Origin: Lysinibacillus boronitolerans JCM 21713 = 10a = NBRC 103108
GTDB lineage: Bacteria; Bacillota; Bacilli; Bacillales_A; Planococcaceae
DNA: 64,000 bases
Assembly: GCF_000772935.1 (NCBI RefSeq)
Contig: NZ_JPVR01000078.1
Location: forward strand, 186,001 to 250,000
Direction: 5' to 3'
The notes beneath the pieces are model-generated. The model was not told where the DNA came from. It saw only the letters and a list, made by a program, of their open reading frames with translations, and made no database searches. Both the position numbers and the translations under genes were made by a program. Positions 1 through 8,699 of this stretch are shown here, piece by piece (position 1 is the first letter of the stretch; each line of letters starts with the position of its first letter).

Positions 1-13
1 CTATAAAGATAGG

Positions 14-289
14 ATGATGACAATTATTGAAAAGTCGGTTCTTGCTATGGTTATTTTACGTGTATTGTCTGGGAGTATTGAAGTAAGTGCTGGATTGTTG
101 ATGCTAAAGCTGAATAATTTAGAAAAAGCATTTTATATTAATACAATGCTTGCTTTGGTTGGTCCAACAGTTTTAATCGTCACGACGGCAATTGCATTAT
201 TTGGACTAGCTGATAAAATTCCTGTGACGAGAATCATTTGCTTATTTACGGGTATAACACTAATTATTCTTAGCTCACATATAAAGTAA
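14..289 (+). CDS. YqhV-like small membrane protein (DUF2619)
   Basis: A 91-residue, strongly hydrophobic protein with about three membrane segments (roughly residues 8-30, 40-62 and 70-88). The N-terminal pattern EKSVLAMVILRVLSGSIE and the following LMLKLNNLEKA resemble the YqhV/DUF2619 family of Bacillus, whose members are about 90 residues and have no established biochemical function. Two ATG codons are adjacent (14 and 17). The upstream context is cut by the window edge, so the start cannot be settled. An 11-bp inverted repeat follows the stop. Confidence 0.75.
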   Translation: MMTIIEKSVLAMVILRVLSGSIEVSAGLLMLKLNNLEKAFYINTMLALVGPTVLIVTTAIALFGLADKIPVTRIICLFTGITLIILSSHIK

Positions 290-302
290 ATACCAAAATT
301 CA

Positions 303-336
303 CCAAAATCATACAAGTGTCAGAATATGATTTTGG
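303..336 (+). terminator. Terminator-like hairpin after the YqhV-like gene
   Basis: Perfect 11-bp stem (303-313 with 326-336) with a 12-nt loop, 14 bp after the stop codon. There is no clear T-run after it, so termination efficiency is uncertain. Confidence 0.45.
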
Positions 337-480
337 CGAAAATATTAGTAAGTAGATTGATCATAACAACCTTTTGAACCCAAGTTTTCTTCTGTATCGA
401 ACATTTATTTTATAGCATGATTCCATTCATTTGTTAAACTCTTTTATGAATCATCAGTCCATTAAAAAAATAATTATTCT

Positions 481-508
481 GTAGCGTGTGACGACGCTGC
501 TTTTTTTT
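481..508 (+). terminator. Rho-independent terminator with no intact gene before it
   Basis: A 6-bp stem (481-486 with 495-500, one G-T pair) is followed by eight Ts. No intact + strand gene lies directly upstream, so it may be the remnant of a lost gene or a second terminator for the first gene. Confidence 0.6.
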
Positions 509-782
509 ATGTATAATTAGCCTTTACTTACACAAATTTATATTAAGTGTTTCGCACGCACTTATACGGTTGTGGCGTTGGTTGACCGTCACAACCTCCC
601 TCAATATGCGTTACATTACCTCATTAACCCATTTTTAAATTCTATTCAGATTTAACATTGCACTACAAGGTATTAGTAAAGATGTTCCTCTCTCTTTGAT
701 TTTTTCTGTAGTTAAGGAACACCTATTTCCTTACATAACTCAAATTTCCTGCATCCTTCCTTATATATTCAATTTTTTAGAA
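509..782. other. Gene-free stretch before the methyltransferase relic
   Basis: About 270 bp with no coding frame that I can support and no recognisable N-terminal half of the methyltransferase that follows. It is probably the rearranged flank of that broken gene. Confidence 0.4.
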
Positions 783-1139
783 ATGGATGCTCAAAAAATG
801 TCTTTTGCCGATGAATCATTTGACTATATTGTAGCTAGTTTAATTCTTTCTATGGTTCCTAATGAAAATAAATGCTTTGAAGAGATGATAAGAGTTTTAA
901 AGAAGGATGGTAGAATTCTTATCTTTGATAAATTTGCTCCTAAAAATCAAAAACTAACGCTAACAAAAAAATTGGCAAGGCCATTTATAAGTATGTTAGG
1001 AACAGATATTGGTCGAAGTTTTGAGGAGTTGTTTAAACAAAATGATCAAAGGCTCAGAATTATAAGAGATGAATCTGTTATGTTAAAGGGTATGTATAGA
1101 TATATTGAAGTTCTTAAACTTTCTGAAGGGCATATTTAA
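783..1139 (+). pseudogene. 5'-truncated class I SAM-dependent methyltransferase
   Basis: The frame from the ATG at 783 reads MDAQKMSFADESFDYIVAS, then an MIRVLKKDGRILIFDKF-type strand. These are the middle and C-terminal motifs of Methyltransf_11-type enzymes (end of motif I, motif II/III). The N-terminal Rossmann portion with the glycine-rich SAM-binding loop is missing. The open frame extends back to 696, but those 29 residues do not resemble the family. About 118 residues remain where about 200 would be usual. I see no ribosome site suited to 783. A 14-bp hairpin (1192-1227) lies 50 bp downstream. Probably non-functional. Confidence 0.7.
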
Positions 1140-1191
1140 CGTTTTGGGAAACTCATCAAGAAGCTCAAGCATCTTATCAAGAGTTTAAAAA

Positions 1192-1227
1192 ACAACAGTC
1201 AGCCACCATGAATTGGCTGATTGTTGT
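1192..1227 (+). terminator. Hairpin downstream of the methyltransferase relic
   Basis: Stem 1192-1205 with 1214-1227 (14 bp, one G-U pair) and an 8-nt loop, with only a weak T-run. Likely the original terminator of the relic gene. Confidence 0.5.
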
Positions 1228-1299
1228 CTTAGTAATTGAATAACCTTATAAACGTTGAATACCATGTAATATCGATTTAAGTCTCCCGTGATAAATTTG

Positions 1300-2193
1300 T
1301 TACTCTATTTGTTTTTTCATGAGTTGTTTTGAAAAGTTAAAGGATCGAATTTCGCTAACAAATGTAGAACCTAATAAGAATACCCCGCCGATAATTTGTA
1401 CTAGGGTCATTTGCTCTTGCAATATCATTGCAGAAATCAATATTGCTACAAAAGGATCGACATAACTGAGCATCGCAATACTCTGCCCTTTCAATTTTTC
1501 CATTCCCGAGAAAAACAACCAAAATCCAATCCCTGTATTAACGATACCTAAAATTAAAATAAAAGGAATAGATGCGCTTGATAATCCAAAGATCCCAAAG
1601 CCTTCTGTCAAAAAAACATACGGCAGCAGTAATAATGCAGTCGTTCCAAGTTGAATAATGGTCAGCTCTAGCTTGTCCATCTCTTTAATAAATTTGTTTA
1701 ACAGTAACAATGCAGCATAAAAAGCAGCTGCCATCAATCCAAAGGTAAGTCCAAGAACATCATCTGATTCCGTTGCACCCACCCCTTCTCCTACAATCAT
1801 TATCATCCCGATAATTGCTATGACAATGCATATTATTTTTTTAATGGATAATTGTTCCCTAAGTACAACAGGTGAAAGAATCATTACAAATACTGGCGCA
1901 AAGTAATATCCTAGTGTGGCATTGGCAAGTGATGTGTGGTCGTAGGATTGATAGAGAAAAATCCAGTTTCCTCCCAATGCAACGCCTGAGAGAATCAAAA
2001 ATAAAGCATTCGATTTTACTAAATTCCAGGATATTTTTTTCTTCATTATGGAGAAGATTAGGAGTAAAAATAAGCATCCTAGTAAACTACTTAGTAAAGC
2101 TCTTTCACTCGCCGCTAAATCAATGTGACGCACAACTAAACCGATTGTGCCAAAAATAATCATCGATACGATAAATTGAAATTTAGATTTCAT
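1300..2193 (-). CDS. EamA/DMT-family transporter
   Basis: A 297-residue integral membrane protein with about ten hydrophobic segments arranged as two EamA repeats (roughly residues 5-135 and 150-285), the normal size for drug/metabolite transporters. Family members export amino acids, metabolites or drugs; the substrate cannot be read from the sequence. The ATG is preceded by AGGGGAG at a good distance. It is divergent from a LysR gene at 2376, the usual arrangement of a LysR regulator and the exporter it controls, so induction by the exported compound is inferred. Confidence 0.88.
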   Translation of the reverse strand: MKSKFQFIVSMIIFGTIGLVVRHIDLAASERALLSSLLGCLFLLLIFSIMKKKISWNLVKSNALFLILSGVALGGNWIFLYQSYDHTSLANATLGYYFAPVFVMILSPVVLREQLSIKKIICIVIAIIGMIMIVGEGVGATESDDVLGLTFGLMAAAFYAALLLLNKFIKEMDKLELTIIQLGTTALLLLPYVFLTEGFGIFGLSSASIPFILILGIVNTGIGFWLFFSGMEKLKGQSIAMLSYVDPFVAILISAMILQEQMTLVQIIGGVFLLGSTFVSEIRSFNFSKQLMKKQIE

Positions 2194-2298
2194 GATTTAC
2201 TCCCCTAACCTACCGCAATTTAATAGGTACTTTTAGGTGCTTTCCCCTCTCTCTTCTTCCACTCCCTCTCCACTTGCTTTTGTAATGGGAATAGCATA

Positions 2299-2351
2299 GC
2301 ATACTTATATGCATTACAAAATCGAATGTTTGTCATGGCATACATAACAAA
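2299..2351. promoter_or_regulatory. Candidate LysR operators between EamA and LysR genes
   Basis: Two inverted repeats lie in the divergent intergenic region. One is the 14-bp GCATA-N4-TATGC at 2299-2312. The other is TTTGTCATG-N5-CATAACAAA at 2329-2351 (8 of 9 arm positions match), just upstream of the lysR ATG. Their position and dyad form suit a LysR-type activator that represses itself. Binding is inferred. Confidence 0.5.
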
Positions 2352-2375
2352 ATAGCATGTAAGGGAGATAGCGTT

Positions 2376-3245
2376 ATGAATATCCAAAAATATATGGCCT
2401 TTGTCAAAGCAGTAGAATATGGGAGCTTTACAAGAGCTGCTGATGCATTAAACTATACACAGTCCGGCATCAGCCGTATGATCAATGATTTAGAATCAGA
2501 ATGGGGAATTTCCCTTTTTGAACGAGGTCGTGCCGGAATCAGTTTAACATCTGATGGCTTAAAGTTACTGCCCCAATTACAGCGTATATGTAATGAACAT
2601 GAAATGTTAATGATGCAGATCGAAGACTTACATGATATCCAATCAGGAATCATCCGAATTGGTACATTTTCTAGTGTAGCAACACATTGGCTACCATATA
2701 TGATCAAATTCTTTAAGCAGGATTATCCAGGGATTGATTTCGAGTTACTATTAGGAGATTACACCGAAATCGAAAGCTGGATTATCGAAGGTAGGGTCGA
2801 CTTTGGATTTTTACGACTGCCAACAAAAGCGGAAATGGAAACAATCTTTGTGGAGCAAGACCGTTTGTTGGTAGTCATTCCTGAAGATCATCCTCTCGCT
2901 GATTGCGATAAATTTCCTATAAGTGAACTATTGAATAGTCCATTCATGCTTTTAGAAAAAGGCGCAAAAGCGGAAATCTCCGAAATTTTCGAGAAGCACA
3001 ATATCTCGCCGCAAATTTCTTTTACAACATGGGACGACTACGCCATTATGTCCATGGTGGAAAATGGATTAGGTATCAGTATATTACCTGAACTGATTTT
3101 AGAACGCATTCCCTACCAAATTATCGCGAAAGAGCTAGAAGTTCCTGCTTTTCGAACTATTGGAATTGCGATGAGAGAGCAAAAATCGCTTTCACTTGCA
3201 GCAAAGAGATTTATAGAATATTTATCCTATCGAAAGAGAAAATAA
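2376..3245 (+). CDS. LysR-family transcriptional regulator
   Basis: A 289-residue LysR protein with an N-terminal winged HTH (residues 1-60, including FTRAADALNYTQSGISRMI) and a C-terminal periplasmic-binding-like effector domain (about 90-285). The ATG at 2376 has AAGGGAGA upstream. The effector-domain phrase IRIGTFSSVATHWLPYMI is closely echoed in the LysR at 10581 (INIGSFSSFASKVLPTII), so the two are probably paralogues. It is divergent from the EamA transporter, its most likely target. The effector is unknown. Confidence 0.92.
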   Translation: MNIQKYMAFVKAVEYGSFTRAADALNYTQSGISRMINDLESEWGISLFERGRAGISLTSDGLKLLPQLQRICNEHEMLMMQIEDLHDIQSGIIRIGTFSSVATHWLPYMIKFFKQDYPGIDFELLLGDYTEIESWIIEGRVDFGFLRLPTKAEMETIFVEQDRLLVVIPEDHPLADCDKFPISELLNSPFMLLEKGAKAEISEIFEKHNISPQISFTTWDDYAIMSMVENGLGISILPELILERIPYQIIAKELEVPAFRTIGIAMREQKSLSLAAKRFIEYLSYRKRK

Positions 3246-3272
3246 GTAGTTTAGCTATTATTTTGCACAACG

Positions 3273-3305
3273 AAAAAAGCGTATTCGAAAAAATCTCGAA
3301 TACGC
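3273..3305 (-). terminator. Terminator of the UvrD-type helicase gene
   Basis: Perfect 10-bp stem (3279-3288 with 3296-3305). On the reverse strand six Ts follow (3278-3273). It sits 4 bp after the helicase stop codon and also lies 33 bp past the lysR stop. Confidence 0.85.
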
Positions 3306-3309
3306 TGCA

Positions 3310-5466
3310 TTAATCCTCCACCGCTTCTAAATAGCCTTGCTGTAAACATGTATCCGTCATAAACTGCTTTATCCCTGCCTCAAATGACAATTTGATCGTG
3401 CTACTTGTGATGGCCAAAATTTCGCCTTCTCCAAACATCACATGCTTTACCTTGGAGCCGACGATTAGCGCTGACTCCTTTGTGATTGTCCGATCATTAC
3501 GGTATTGCTTCGGTGCTTTCCATGGACTTTTCGACGCTTTCTTTGGCAAATCCTGAGGTGAGACGATTTGTTTTAACGCGTTCATAAACATCGATGGCAC
3601 CTCACTTGCTTTAAAGCGCTTGTTGTACGAAATTAATTCCAAATGGCGAATTGCACGTGTGATACCGACATAAAAGAGCCTTGTTTCTTCCTCTATCGCT
3701 TCTTCCGTCTCACTAGGTAAAATCCCATCAATTAAATCAATCAAATACACACGGTCAAATTCCAAGCCCTTTGAACTGTGTAAGGTTGTTAGTGTAATGG
3801 CATTCTTTTCATTTTTCAGATGAGATGTACGTGCTAAATTTTCAAGGTACTTCAAACGACCCGCAAATTCAGTCATCGTCGACGTATGGCGAGCAATTAG
3901 CCCAAGTACATCCACAATATCTAGTAAATTTTCATAATTAAAACCGAGGTCCTCGCTCATTTTCTTTAAGGCACGCTCATAACCAAAGTCATAACGGATA
4001 TGCTCTAGCATGGCTGTTGGTGTTGTTTGATCAAATTGAATGCTATCATACGTTTTGCGAATTCGCTTAATATATTCTGGCTGATATTCCTTTAATTCCA
4101 CATGCTCTAACAATCGTGTGAATACACAGCCATCCTCCTGCACTTTCTGCAGTGCCTTTAATTGCGTTGGTGTAAGATAAGCATTCATTTTTCTGTAAAC
4201 TTTTTCAAATATCGATATATTTTTTGTATTGTACGCTAGACGCATGAAGTTCATAATATCCTCCACAACCCAATGCGTAAAAAAGCGAATGGTCGAATCT
4301 TTCATATAGAAAGGCAAGCCCGCTCTGTCTAACGCGTCCATAAGAGGAATGGCTGACGTATTATTTCGATATAAAACAGCTGTTGAGCCAGGCTTAGACA
4401 AGCTTTTTAACTGATTCACTACATATTTCGCCTGTAAGCTATAATTCTCAAGGATTTTAAATGAGATTGGCTCTGCTGCAGGATTTTCTGTAAACATTTG
4501 TTTGTTATATCGTTTTTTATTACGCTGAATGAATAGATTGGCTGGCTCTACAATCGAGGCAGATGAACGATAGTTTTGTGTCATTAGTAAAACATGTGCC
4601 TCTGGATAAATCTTTTGGAAATTCAACAAATAATCTGGCTCTGCACCACGCCAGCTATAAATAGCCTGATCCTCATCGGCAACAACGCATAAATTTTGAT
4701 GGACTGCGACAAGCTTCTCGATGATCGCGTGTTGAACTGGCGATGTATCCTGACTTTCATCTGTTAAATAAAAATCGTATCGACGTTGATATTGCGCCAA
4801 TACCTCTCGATTTTTCGTAAAAATATCATTCGCCATTAACAGCATATCATCAAAATCAATGAGCAAACGGTCACTAGCTGTGCGCTTATATTCCTCATAT
4901 CGATGTAAAATCTCGACTTTTTTTGGCACCTTTACTTCTGCAATTGCCCATTCCTGTTCTGGCAGCATTTTATTTTTGATGAACGTTATGTACGTCAGTA
5001 GCTCGTCTAACTGATCTTCCGTAATTTTCGAGCCATTTAATTGTTCAAAAATCTCACGAAGCACTCGTTTTTTTGACATAACACCAGGCTGATCCGCTTC
5101 TTCCATAATCCCATACGAAATGCCCTGACGTTCAAGTGTCTCCCGCACAACTTGAAATGCTAAACTATGAATCGTCGAAAAATCAACTGGTGGCAAATGC
5201 GGAAAAAACTTTGCAAAACGTGCCTTCATATCATTTGCTGATGCCTTACTAAATGTGACAGCCTTGATGCGAGCAGGCTTGACACCAAGCGCCTCGATCA
5301 TATAGCCAATACGCATAATAATCGTCGTTGTTTTTCCTGAACCAGGAGATGCCAATAGTAGCAGCGGTCCATTCGTCTGCAACACCGCCTGCTTCTGCAC
5401 ATCATTTAGATAAACGCCAAGTGACCGCTCCTTTTCCTCAAAAAATGCTTTTTGCGCTGCATTCAT
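3310..5466 (-). CDS. UvrD/Rep-family ATP-dependent DNA helicase
   Basis: A 718-residue superfamily 1A helicase expected to unwind DNA 3'-5' in repair or replication restart. Walker A is ASPGSGKTTTI (about 39-49). Motif II/III reads VVADEDQAIYSWRG, and the C-terminal motifs V/VI are LHSSKGLEFDRVYLIDL and RLFYVGITRA. The last 60 residues (VGSKVKHVMFGEGEIL) resemble the tudor-like tail of PcrA. It is close to PcrA in length, but the divergent N-terminus suggests an additional PcrA-like helicase (YjcD type) rather than the essential housekeeping copy. The start has CGGAG ahead of the ATG. Monocistronic. Confidence 0.93.
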   Translation of the reverse strand: MNAAQKAFFEEKERSLGVYLNDVQKQAVLQTNGPLLLLASPGSGKTTTIIMRIGYMIEALGVKPARIKAVTFSKASANDMKARFAKFFPHLPPVDFSTIHSLAFQVVRETLERQGISYGIMEEADQPGVMSKKRVLREIFEQLNGSKITEDQLDELLTYITFIKNKMLPEQEWAIAEVKVPKKVEILHRYEEYKRTASDRLLIDFDDMLLMANDIFTKNREVLAQYQRRYDFYLTDESQDTSPVQHAIIEKLVAVHQNLCVVADEDQAIYSWRGAEPDYLLNFQKIYPEAHVLLMTQNYRSSASIVEPANLFIQRNKKRYNKQMFTENPAAEPISFKILENYSLQAKYVVNQLKSLSKPGSTAVLYRNNTSAIPLMDALDRAGLPFYMKDSTIRFFTHWVVEDIMNFMRLAYNTKNISIFEKVYRKMNAYLTPTQLKALQKVQEDGCVFTRLLEHVELKEYQPEYIKRIRKTYDSIQFDQTTPTAMLEHIRYDFGYERALKKMSEDLGFNYENLLDIVDVLGLIARHTSTMTEFAGRLKYLENLARTSHLKNEKNAITLTTLHSSKGLEFDRVYLIDLIDGILPSETEEAIEEETRLFYVGITRAIRHLELISYNKRFKASEVPSMFMNALKQIVSPQDLPKKASKSPWKAPKQYRNDRTITKESALIVGSKVKHVMFGEGEILAITSSTIKLSFEAGIKQFMTDTCLQQGYLEAVED

Positions 5467-5632
5467 ATCAATTACTCCGTTCTAAAAAAATCTATTTTCT
5501 ATTATACCAGATGATATGGATTAACTTCCTAAGATCATTAAAAGCAACTAAATGCAGCTTGACGACTACTCATTCGAGTGATGATAGCAGTTAAGGGGAT
5601 TATTTGCCTCTTCATCATTTTTAGATCTTATC

Positions 5633-5657
5633 AAAAAAAAGCGTATATACGCTTTTT
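5633..5657. terminator. Bidirectional terminator before the GNAT gene end
   Basis: A 12-bp palindrome (5641-5652) is flanked by eight As and five Ts, so it can terminate in both directions. On the reverse strand it serves the acetyltransferase gene ending at 5680. Confidence 0.85.
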
Positions 5658-5679
5658 AGTAGCTCGTTAGTAAAATTTT

Positions 5680-6129
5680 TTATTTGGCTATCCATTCATA
5701 TTGAATATCTGCTAAATTTTCTTCATTTTCATGTCCTCTCCCTATGATTTTAAATCCATTTTTTTCATAAAATCGTTGGGCATTTTCATTAACCTCAAAT
5801 GTGTATAAAGTTAATCGTCCATTTGATTGTGCTTTTACTTTATCTAGTAATGTATGGCCTATGCCCATCCCTTGATAGTCGACATGAATATATAGTTGGC
5901 TTATTTCGCCTTCGTTATAGGCTATCATTCCAACCACTTTTTCATCCATTAACGCTAAATCGATGTGAAACTGCTCAGCTAATAGATGATTTAAGAAATA
6001 TACATGACTTTCAAAGGTGTGAATTTCTTTCTGACCAATCGCCTGTTCCTTACTATCTCGCCACATAGCAACTGTTTGTTCAGCATATTGGGGGTTATAT
6101 TGCGTAATAATTATGTTGTGTTGGTTCAC
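5680..6129 (-). CDS. GNAT-family N-acetyltransferase
   Basis: A 149-residue single-domain GNAT protein. The acetyl-CoA pyrophosphate-binding motif is seen as YQGMGIGHTLL (about 85-95), followed by the C-terminal FYEKNGF helix-strand typical of the fold. The start is GTG at 6129, chosen because AAGGAGG lies 7 bp upstream. The acceptor substrate cannot be predicted. It is transcribed alone and ends at a strong palindromic terminator. Confidence 0.9.
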   Translation of the reverse strand: MNQHNIIITQYNPQYAEQTVAMWRDSKEQAIGQKEIHTFESHVYFLNHLLAEQFHIDLALMDEKVVGMIAYNEGEISQLYIHVDYQGMGIGHTLLDKVKAQSNGRLTLYTFEVNENAQRFYEKNGFKIIGRGHENEENLADIQYEWIAK

Positions 6130-6384
6130 TACTGTACCTCCTTAAGTGCTATCTGTTGTTGGTGCATTACCATTCTTCACAATTACTTCGGATACCTGGT
6201 TATTAAAACATATAGCCTGTTTACTTTCATCCTATATTATTTTGATGGTCTAAGAAATAAATTAGGTAAATTTTCAGTCATACTGTACTCCTTAATAAAG
6301 TAAAGTACATTACTTGAAGAATTAATTGTAAGTTCTACGGATAAAAAAACATCTTCCACTCACACTAATGGTGTTGGAGGTGAG

Positions 6385-6540
6385 ATGAAAATGGGAAATA
6401 ATAAACATAAAAATAATAAAACGCAAGACAATAAAAAACAGCAGAATCAAAATCAAAATGCTAACAATGAACGTAAAAACAGAGAAGAGTTTGCTGAAGA
6501 AGTAGATTTCAGTCAAATTCAAAATGAAAACAAACGTTAA
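6385..6540 (+). CDS. Small Asn/Gln/Lys-rich hydrophilic protein, SASP-like
   Basis: A 51-residue gene. The ATG at 6385 follows GGAGGTGAG directly (a second ATG is at 6391) and a strong terminator follows the stop. The protein is almost devoid of hydrophobic residues: a basic N-terminus (MKMGNNKHKNNK), a Gln/Asn-rich centre, and the tail EEFAEEVDFSQIQNENKR. That tail recalls the EFASETDAQQVRQQN repeat of gamma-type small acid-soluble spore proteins. The resemblance is short, so a spore-protein role is inferred, not shown. Confidence 0.75.
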   Translation: MKMGNNKHKNNKTQDNKKQQNQNQNANNERKNREEFAEEVDFSQIQNENKR

Positions 6541-6554
6541 TCATACGATCATGT

Positions 6555-6606
6555 GAAAAAACCCTAATACCCACTTCAGTAAAGATGGGTATTGGGGCTA
6601 TTTTTA
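6555..6606. terminator. Bidirectional terminator
   Basis: A 12-bp stem (6562-6573 with 6586-6597) is flanked by a T-rich stretch on the + side and six As upstream, which become Ts on the reverse strand. It serves the small gene on + and the radical SAM gene on -. Confidence 0.85.
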
Positions 6607-6627
6607 TAATCCATCTATTACAGCATT

Positions 6628-7446
6628 TTACGGCTCAAACCCAGCCTGACTTATATAAATATGATTTTCTGGAAAGATTTCAATAAATCGGTTGTATACT
6701 TTTTTTAATACATCTGGTCCATACCATTCTTCTAAACCAAGTTGGTCGTATTTTTTCTCAATCTCAAGTTTTCTTGTGCGTTTTCCACCACTGCCATCTC
6801 CCATGAAGTAGTCATCTATACATATCCGATCGACGAGTTGCTTCAATTTCAAAGGAAAATATTCTCCACTTGGTAAAATGGGAGCGATAGCAACTTGTGT
6901 CGGAATGTCCGCAGCTGCTAATTTTTCCAATGTCTTAAAACGCGCTTGGATTGGAGGTGCCATTGGCGTAAAATGTTTACGTATCGTTTCCGAATCTGTC
7001 TCAATTGTCATACTTACCCGCACTTTTTCTTTAAATTGTCGCAGCAAATCAATATCTCGACTGACAAGTGGACTTCTCGTCTGTACAAATAAGAAGTCAG
7101 GGGGATCCTCTAGCATCACTTCGAGTAAAGATCGCGTCACTTTTTCCTTATGCTCTATTGGCTGATACGGGTCTGTACTTGAGGACATAAAAATGGTTAC
7201 AGGCCCTTTGGCTTTGGCACGATGAAGCTCCTTTTTTAATACATGCGCCGCACCGTTTTTAACATCGACCCAACTTCCCCATTCCCCTTCTCGAAAAAGA
7301 GATACAGGCATTTGACGTACATAGCAATAGGAACATCCAAAGGAACAGCCTGTATAAGGATTGAGTGAATGCGTATAGCCAGAAAGAAAGCCAGTCCCTT
7401 TATTCAAAATGGTTTTTGGATGCTTATAGAATAATTCGCTTTTCAT
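6628..7446 (-). CDS. SPL-family radical SAM protein in the Ada cluster
   Basis: A 272-residue radical SAM enzyme. NPYTGCSFGCSYCYVRQMP carries the CX3CX2C cluster ligands near residue 34-41. The layout matches the SPL (spore photoproduct lyase-related, Rv2578c-type) family, which is shorter than true SplB (about 340 residues). The ATG at 7446 is chosen because GGAGG lies 6 bp upstream; the frame is open 9 codons further with no ribosome site. It lies 30 bp downstream of ogt and is probably cotranscribed with adaA-ogt, which suggests a role in DNA lesion handling. The substrate is unknown. Confidence 0.87.
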   Translation of the reverse strand: MKSELFYKHPKTILNKGTGFLSGYTHSLNPYTGCSFGCSYCYVRQMPVSLFREGEWGSWVDVKNGAAHVLKKELHRAKAKGPVTIFMSSSTDPYQPIEHKEKVTRSLLEVMLEDPPDFLFVQTRSPLVSRDIDLLRQFKEKVRVSMTIETDSETIRKHFTPMAPPIQARFKTLEKLAAADIPTQVAIAPILPSGEYFPLKLKQLVDRICIDDYFMGDGSGGKRTRKLEIEKKYDQLGLEEWYGPDVLKKVYNRFIEIFPENHIYISQAGFEP

Positions 7447-7476
7447 ACGGACCCTCCATTCCATGTGTAGCAAGTA

Positions 7477-8013
7477 TTATGCATTGCTAGACGAACCTCG
7501 CTCTTCAAGGGCCAAGAGCAATTTCTTCATTTCTAATCCGCCCCGATAGCCAGTTAAAGAGCCATTCTTTCCTGTTACACGATGGCACGGTACAGTAAGC
7601 AACACTGGATTAGCACCAATAGCCGCTCCAACAGCACGAACAGCTGCTGGTTTATTGATAGCATGGGCAATGTCTGAATAGGATTTGGTCTGCCCATAAG
7701 GAATTTCACAAAGTGCTTGCCAGACTGCTAGCTGAAATGGCGTACCTTCGTACTCAAATGGGATAGAGAAGGTTTGCCTCTTTCCTGCTAGATACTGAAT
7801 GATTTCATGGACATAGGGTGCAAGCTTTTCCTCATCTTCAATAAGAGGACTTCCTAGAAAGCGTTTCTTCGCCCATTCAAACATTTCCTCGAATGGTTTG
7901 TTCTGTGAACCTACAAACACAAGGCCCTTGGAGGTAGCAGCAATATAAAAATGCCAATCCTCAAACTTGAGTAAAGACCAAAAAAGGGTTGGTTTATTTT
8001 TTATTTCCATCAT
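7477..8013 (-). CDS. ogt: Methylated-DNA-protein-cysteine methyltransferase
   Basis: A 178-residue suicide alkyltransferase that removes O6-alkyl groups from guanine onto its own cysteine. The active site PCHRV is at residues 142-146 (Cys143). The helix-turn-helix arginine finger region is KPAAVRAVGAAIGANP. The ATG at 8013 follows GGAGG, and the gene overlaps the 3' end of adaA by 20 bp, indicating translational coupling. This adaA-ogt (adaB-like) order is the known Bacillus arrangement of the adaptive response to alkylation. Confidence 0.95.
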   Translation of the reverse strand: MMEIKNKPTLFWSLLKFEDWHFYIAATSKGLVFVGSQNKPFEEMFEWAKKRFLGSPLIEDEEKLAPYVHEIIQYLAGKRQTFSIPFEYEGTPFQLAVWQALCEIPYGQTKSYSDIAHAINKPAAVRAVGAAIGANPVLLTVPCHRVTGKNGSLTGYRGGLEMKKLLLALEERGSSSNA

Positions 8014-8614
8014 TTATTTCCTCCATTTTTCTCATTTGACGAAATTGCGCTGGGGTCTGACCGGTTTTCTTTTTAAATAAAGTAATAAAATAGGGCGCAT
8101 TCGCCATACCCACACATATGGCAATATCGCCTATTGCTTTATTCGTCTGAATTAAATACTTTTTAGCCGCGTGTACGCGAACTTGTTGTATATACTCAAC
8201 GGGCGTCATGCCTTTAATCTTTTTAAATGTTCGATGCATATGATAGGGACTCCCATGACAAATCATTGCTAAAGATTCTAGCGTTAATTTTTCAGCGAAA
8301 TTTTGATCAATGTATGTTGTGATAATATCAACCCACTCGCTATCAGGCAAATTTTCATTAGTTGGCTTGCAACGTTTACAAGGGCGAAAATTTGCGCGGA
8401 GTGCTTGTTCTGCAGTTGCAAAAATACATACATTCTCTTTTTTCGGAACGCGAGACTTGCAGGATGGTTTACAAAATATCCCTGTTGACTTGACAGCATA
8501 GAAAAATTGATTGTTGTACGCTGTATCATTCGTGATAATGGCTTGCCACTTTTCATCTGTCATCATTTCTACATTATTCAAAGTTTTATTTTCATCATTC
8601 ATAGGATCCAGCAT
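7994..8614 (-). CDS. adaA: AdaA: methylphosphotriester methyltransferase and AraC-type activator
   Basis: A 206-residue two-domain protein. The N-terminal Ada zinc domain has the four cysteines Cys48, Cys52, Cys79 and Cys82 (GIFCKPSC ... FRPCKRC). In this family one of them accepts a methyl group from DNA phosphotriesters and turns the protein into an activator. An AraC-type HTH follows (about 95-195). The O6-methylguanine transferase domain of E. coli Ada is absent and is supplied by the next gene, ogt. AAGGAGAGGTG precedes the ATG at 8614. Autoactivation through the motif at 8673 is inferred. Confidence 0.95.
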   Translation of the reverse strand: MLDPMNDENKTLNNVEMMTDEKWQAIITNDTAYNNQFFYAVKSTGIFCKPSCKSRVPKKENVCIFATAEQALRANFRPCKRCKPTNENLPDSEWVDIITTYIDQNFAEKLTLESLAMICHGSPYHMHRTFKKIKGMTPVEYIQQVRVHAAKKYLIQTNKAIGDIAICVGMANAPYFITLFKKKTGQTPAQFRQMRKMEEINDGNKK

Positions 8615-8633
8615 TTATCTCACCTCTCCTTAC

Positions 8634-8688
8634 AATATACTCCCTAAAAATTCACAATGTACAATTCTGGATATGGAATAGCAAGATA
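8634..8688 (-). promoter_or_regulatory. adaA promoter with candidate Ada operator
   Basis: A 16-bp motif at 8673-8688 (+ strand ATGGAATAGCAAGATA) is identical to one at 9487-9502. On the reverse strand it lies exactly 33 bp upstream of a -10 box TATATT (8639-8634), which would give a leader of about 13 nt before adaA. No good -35 box is present, as expected of an activator-dependent promoter. Confidence 0.7.
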
Positions 8689-8699
8689 TTGAAGTTTTT

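Noticed and set aside
6322-6522. 66-codon reverse-strand ORF over the small SASP-like gene
   Set aside because: Antisense shadow; the + strand gene has a clear RBS and terminator while this one has none.
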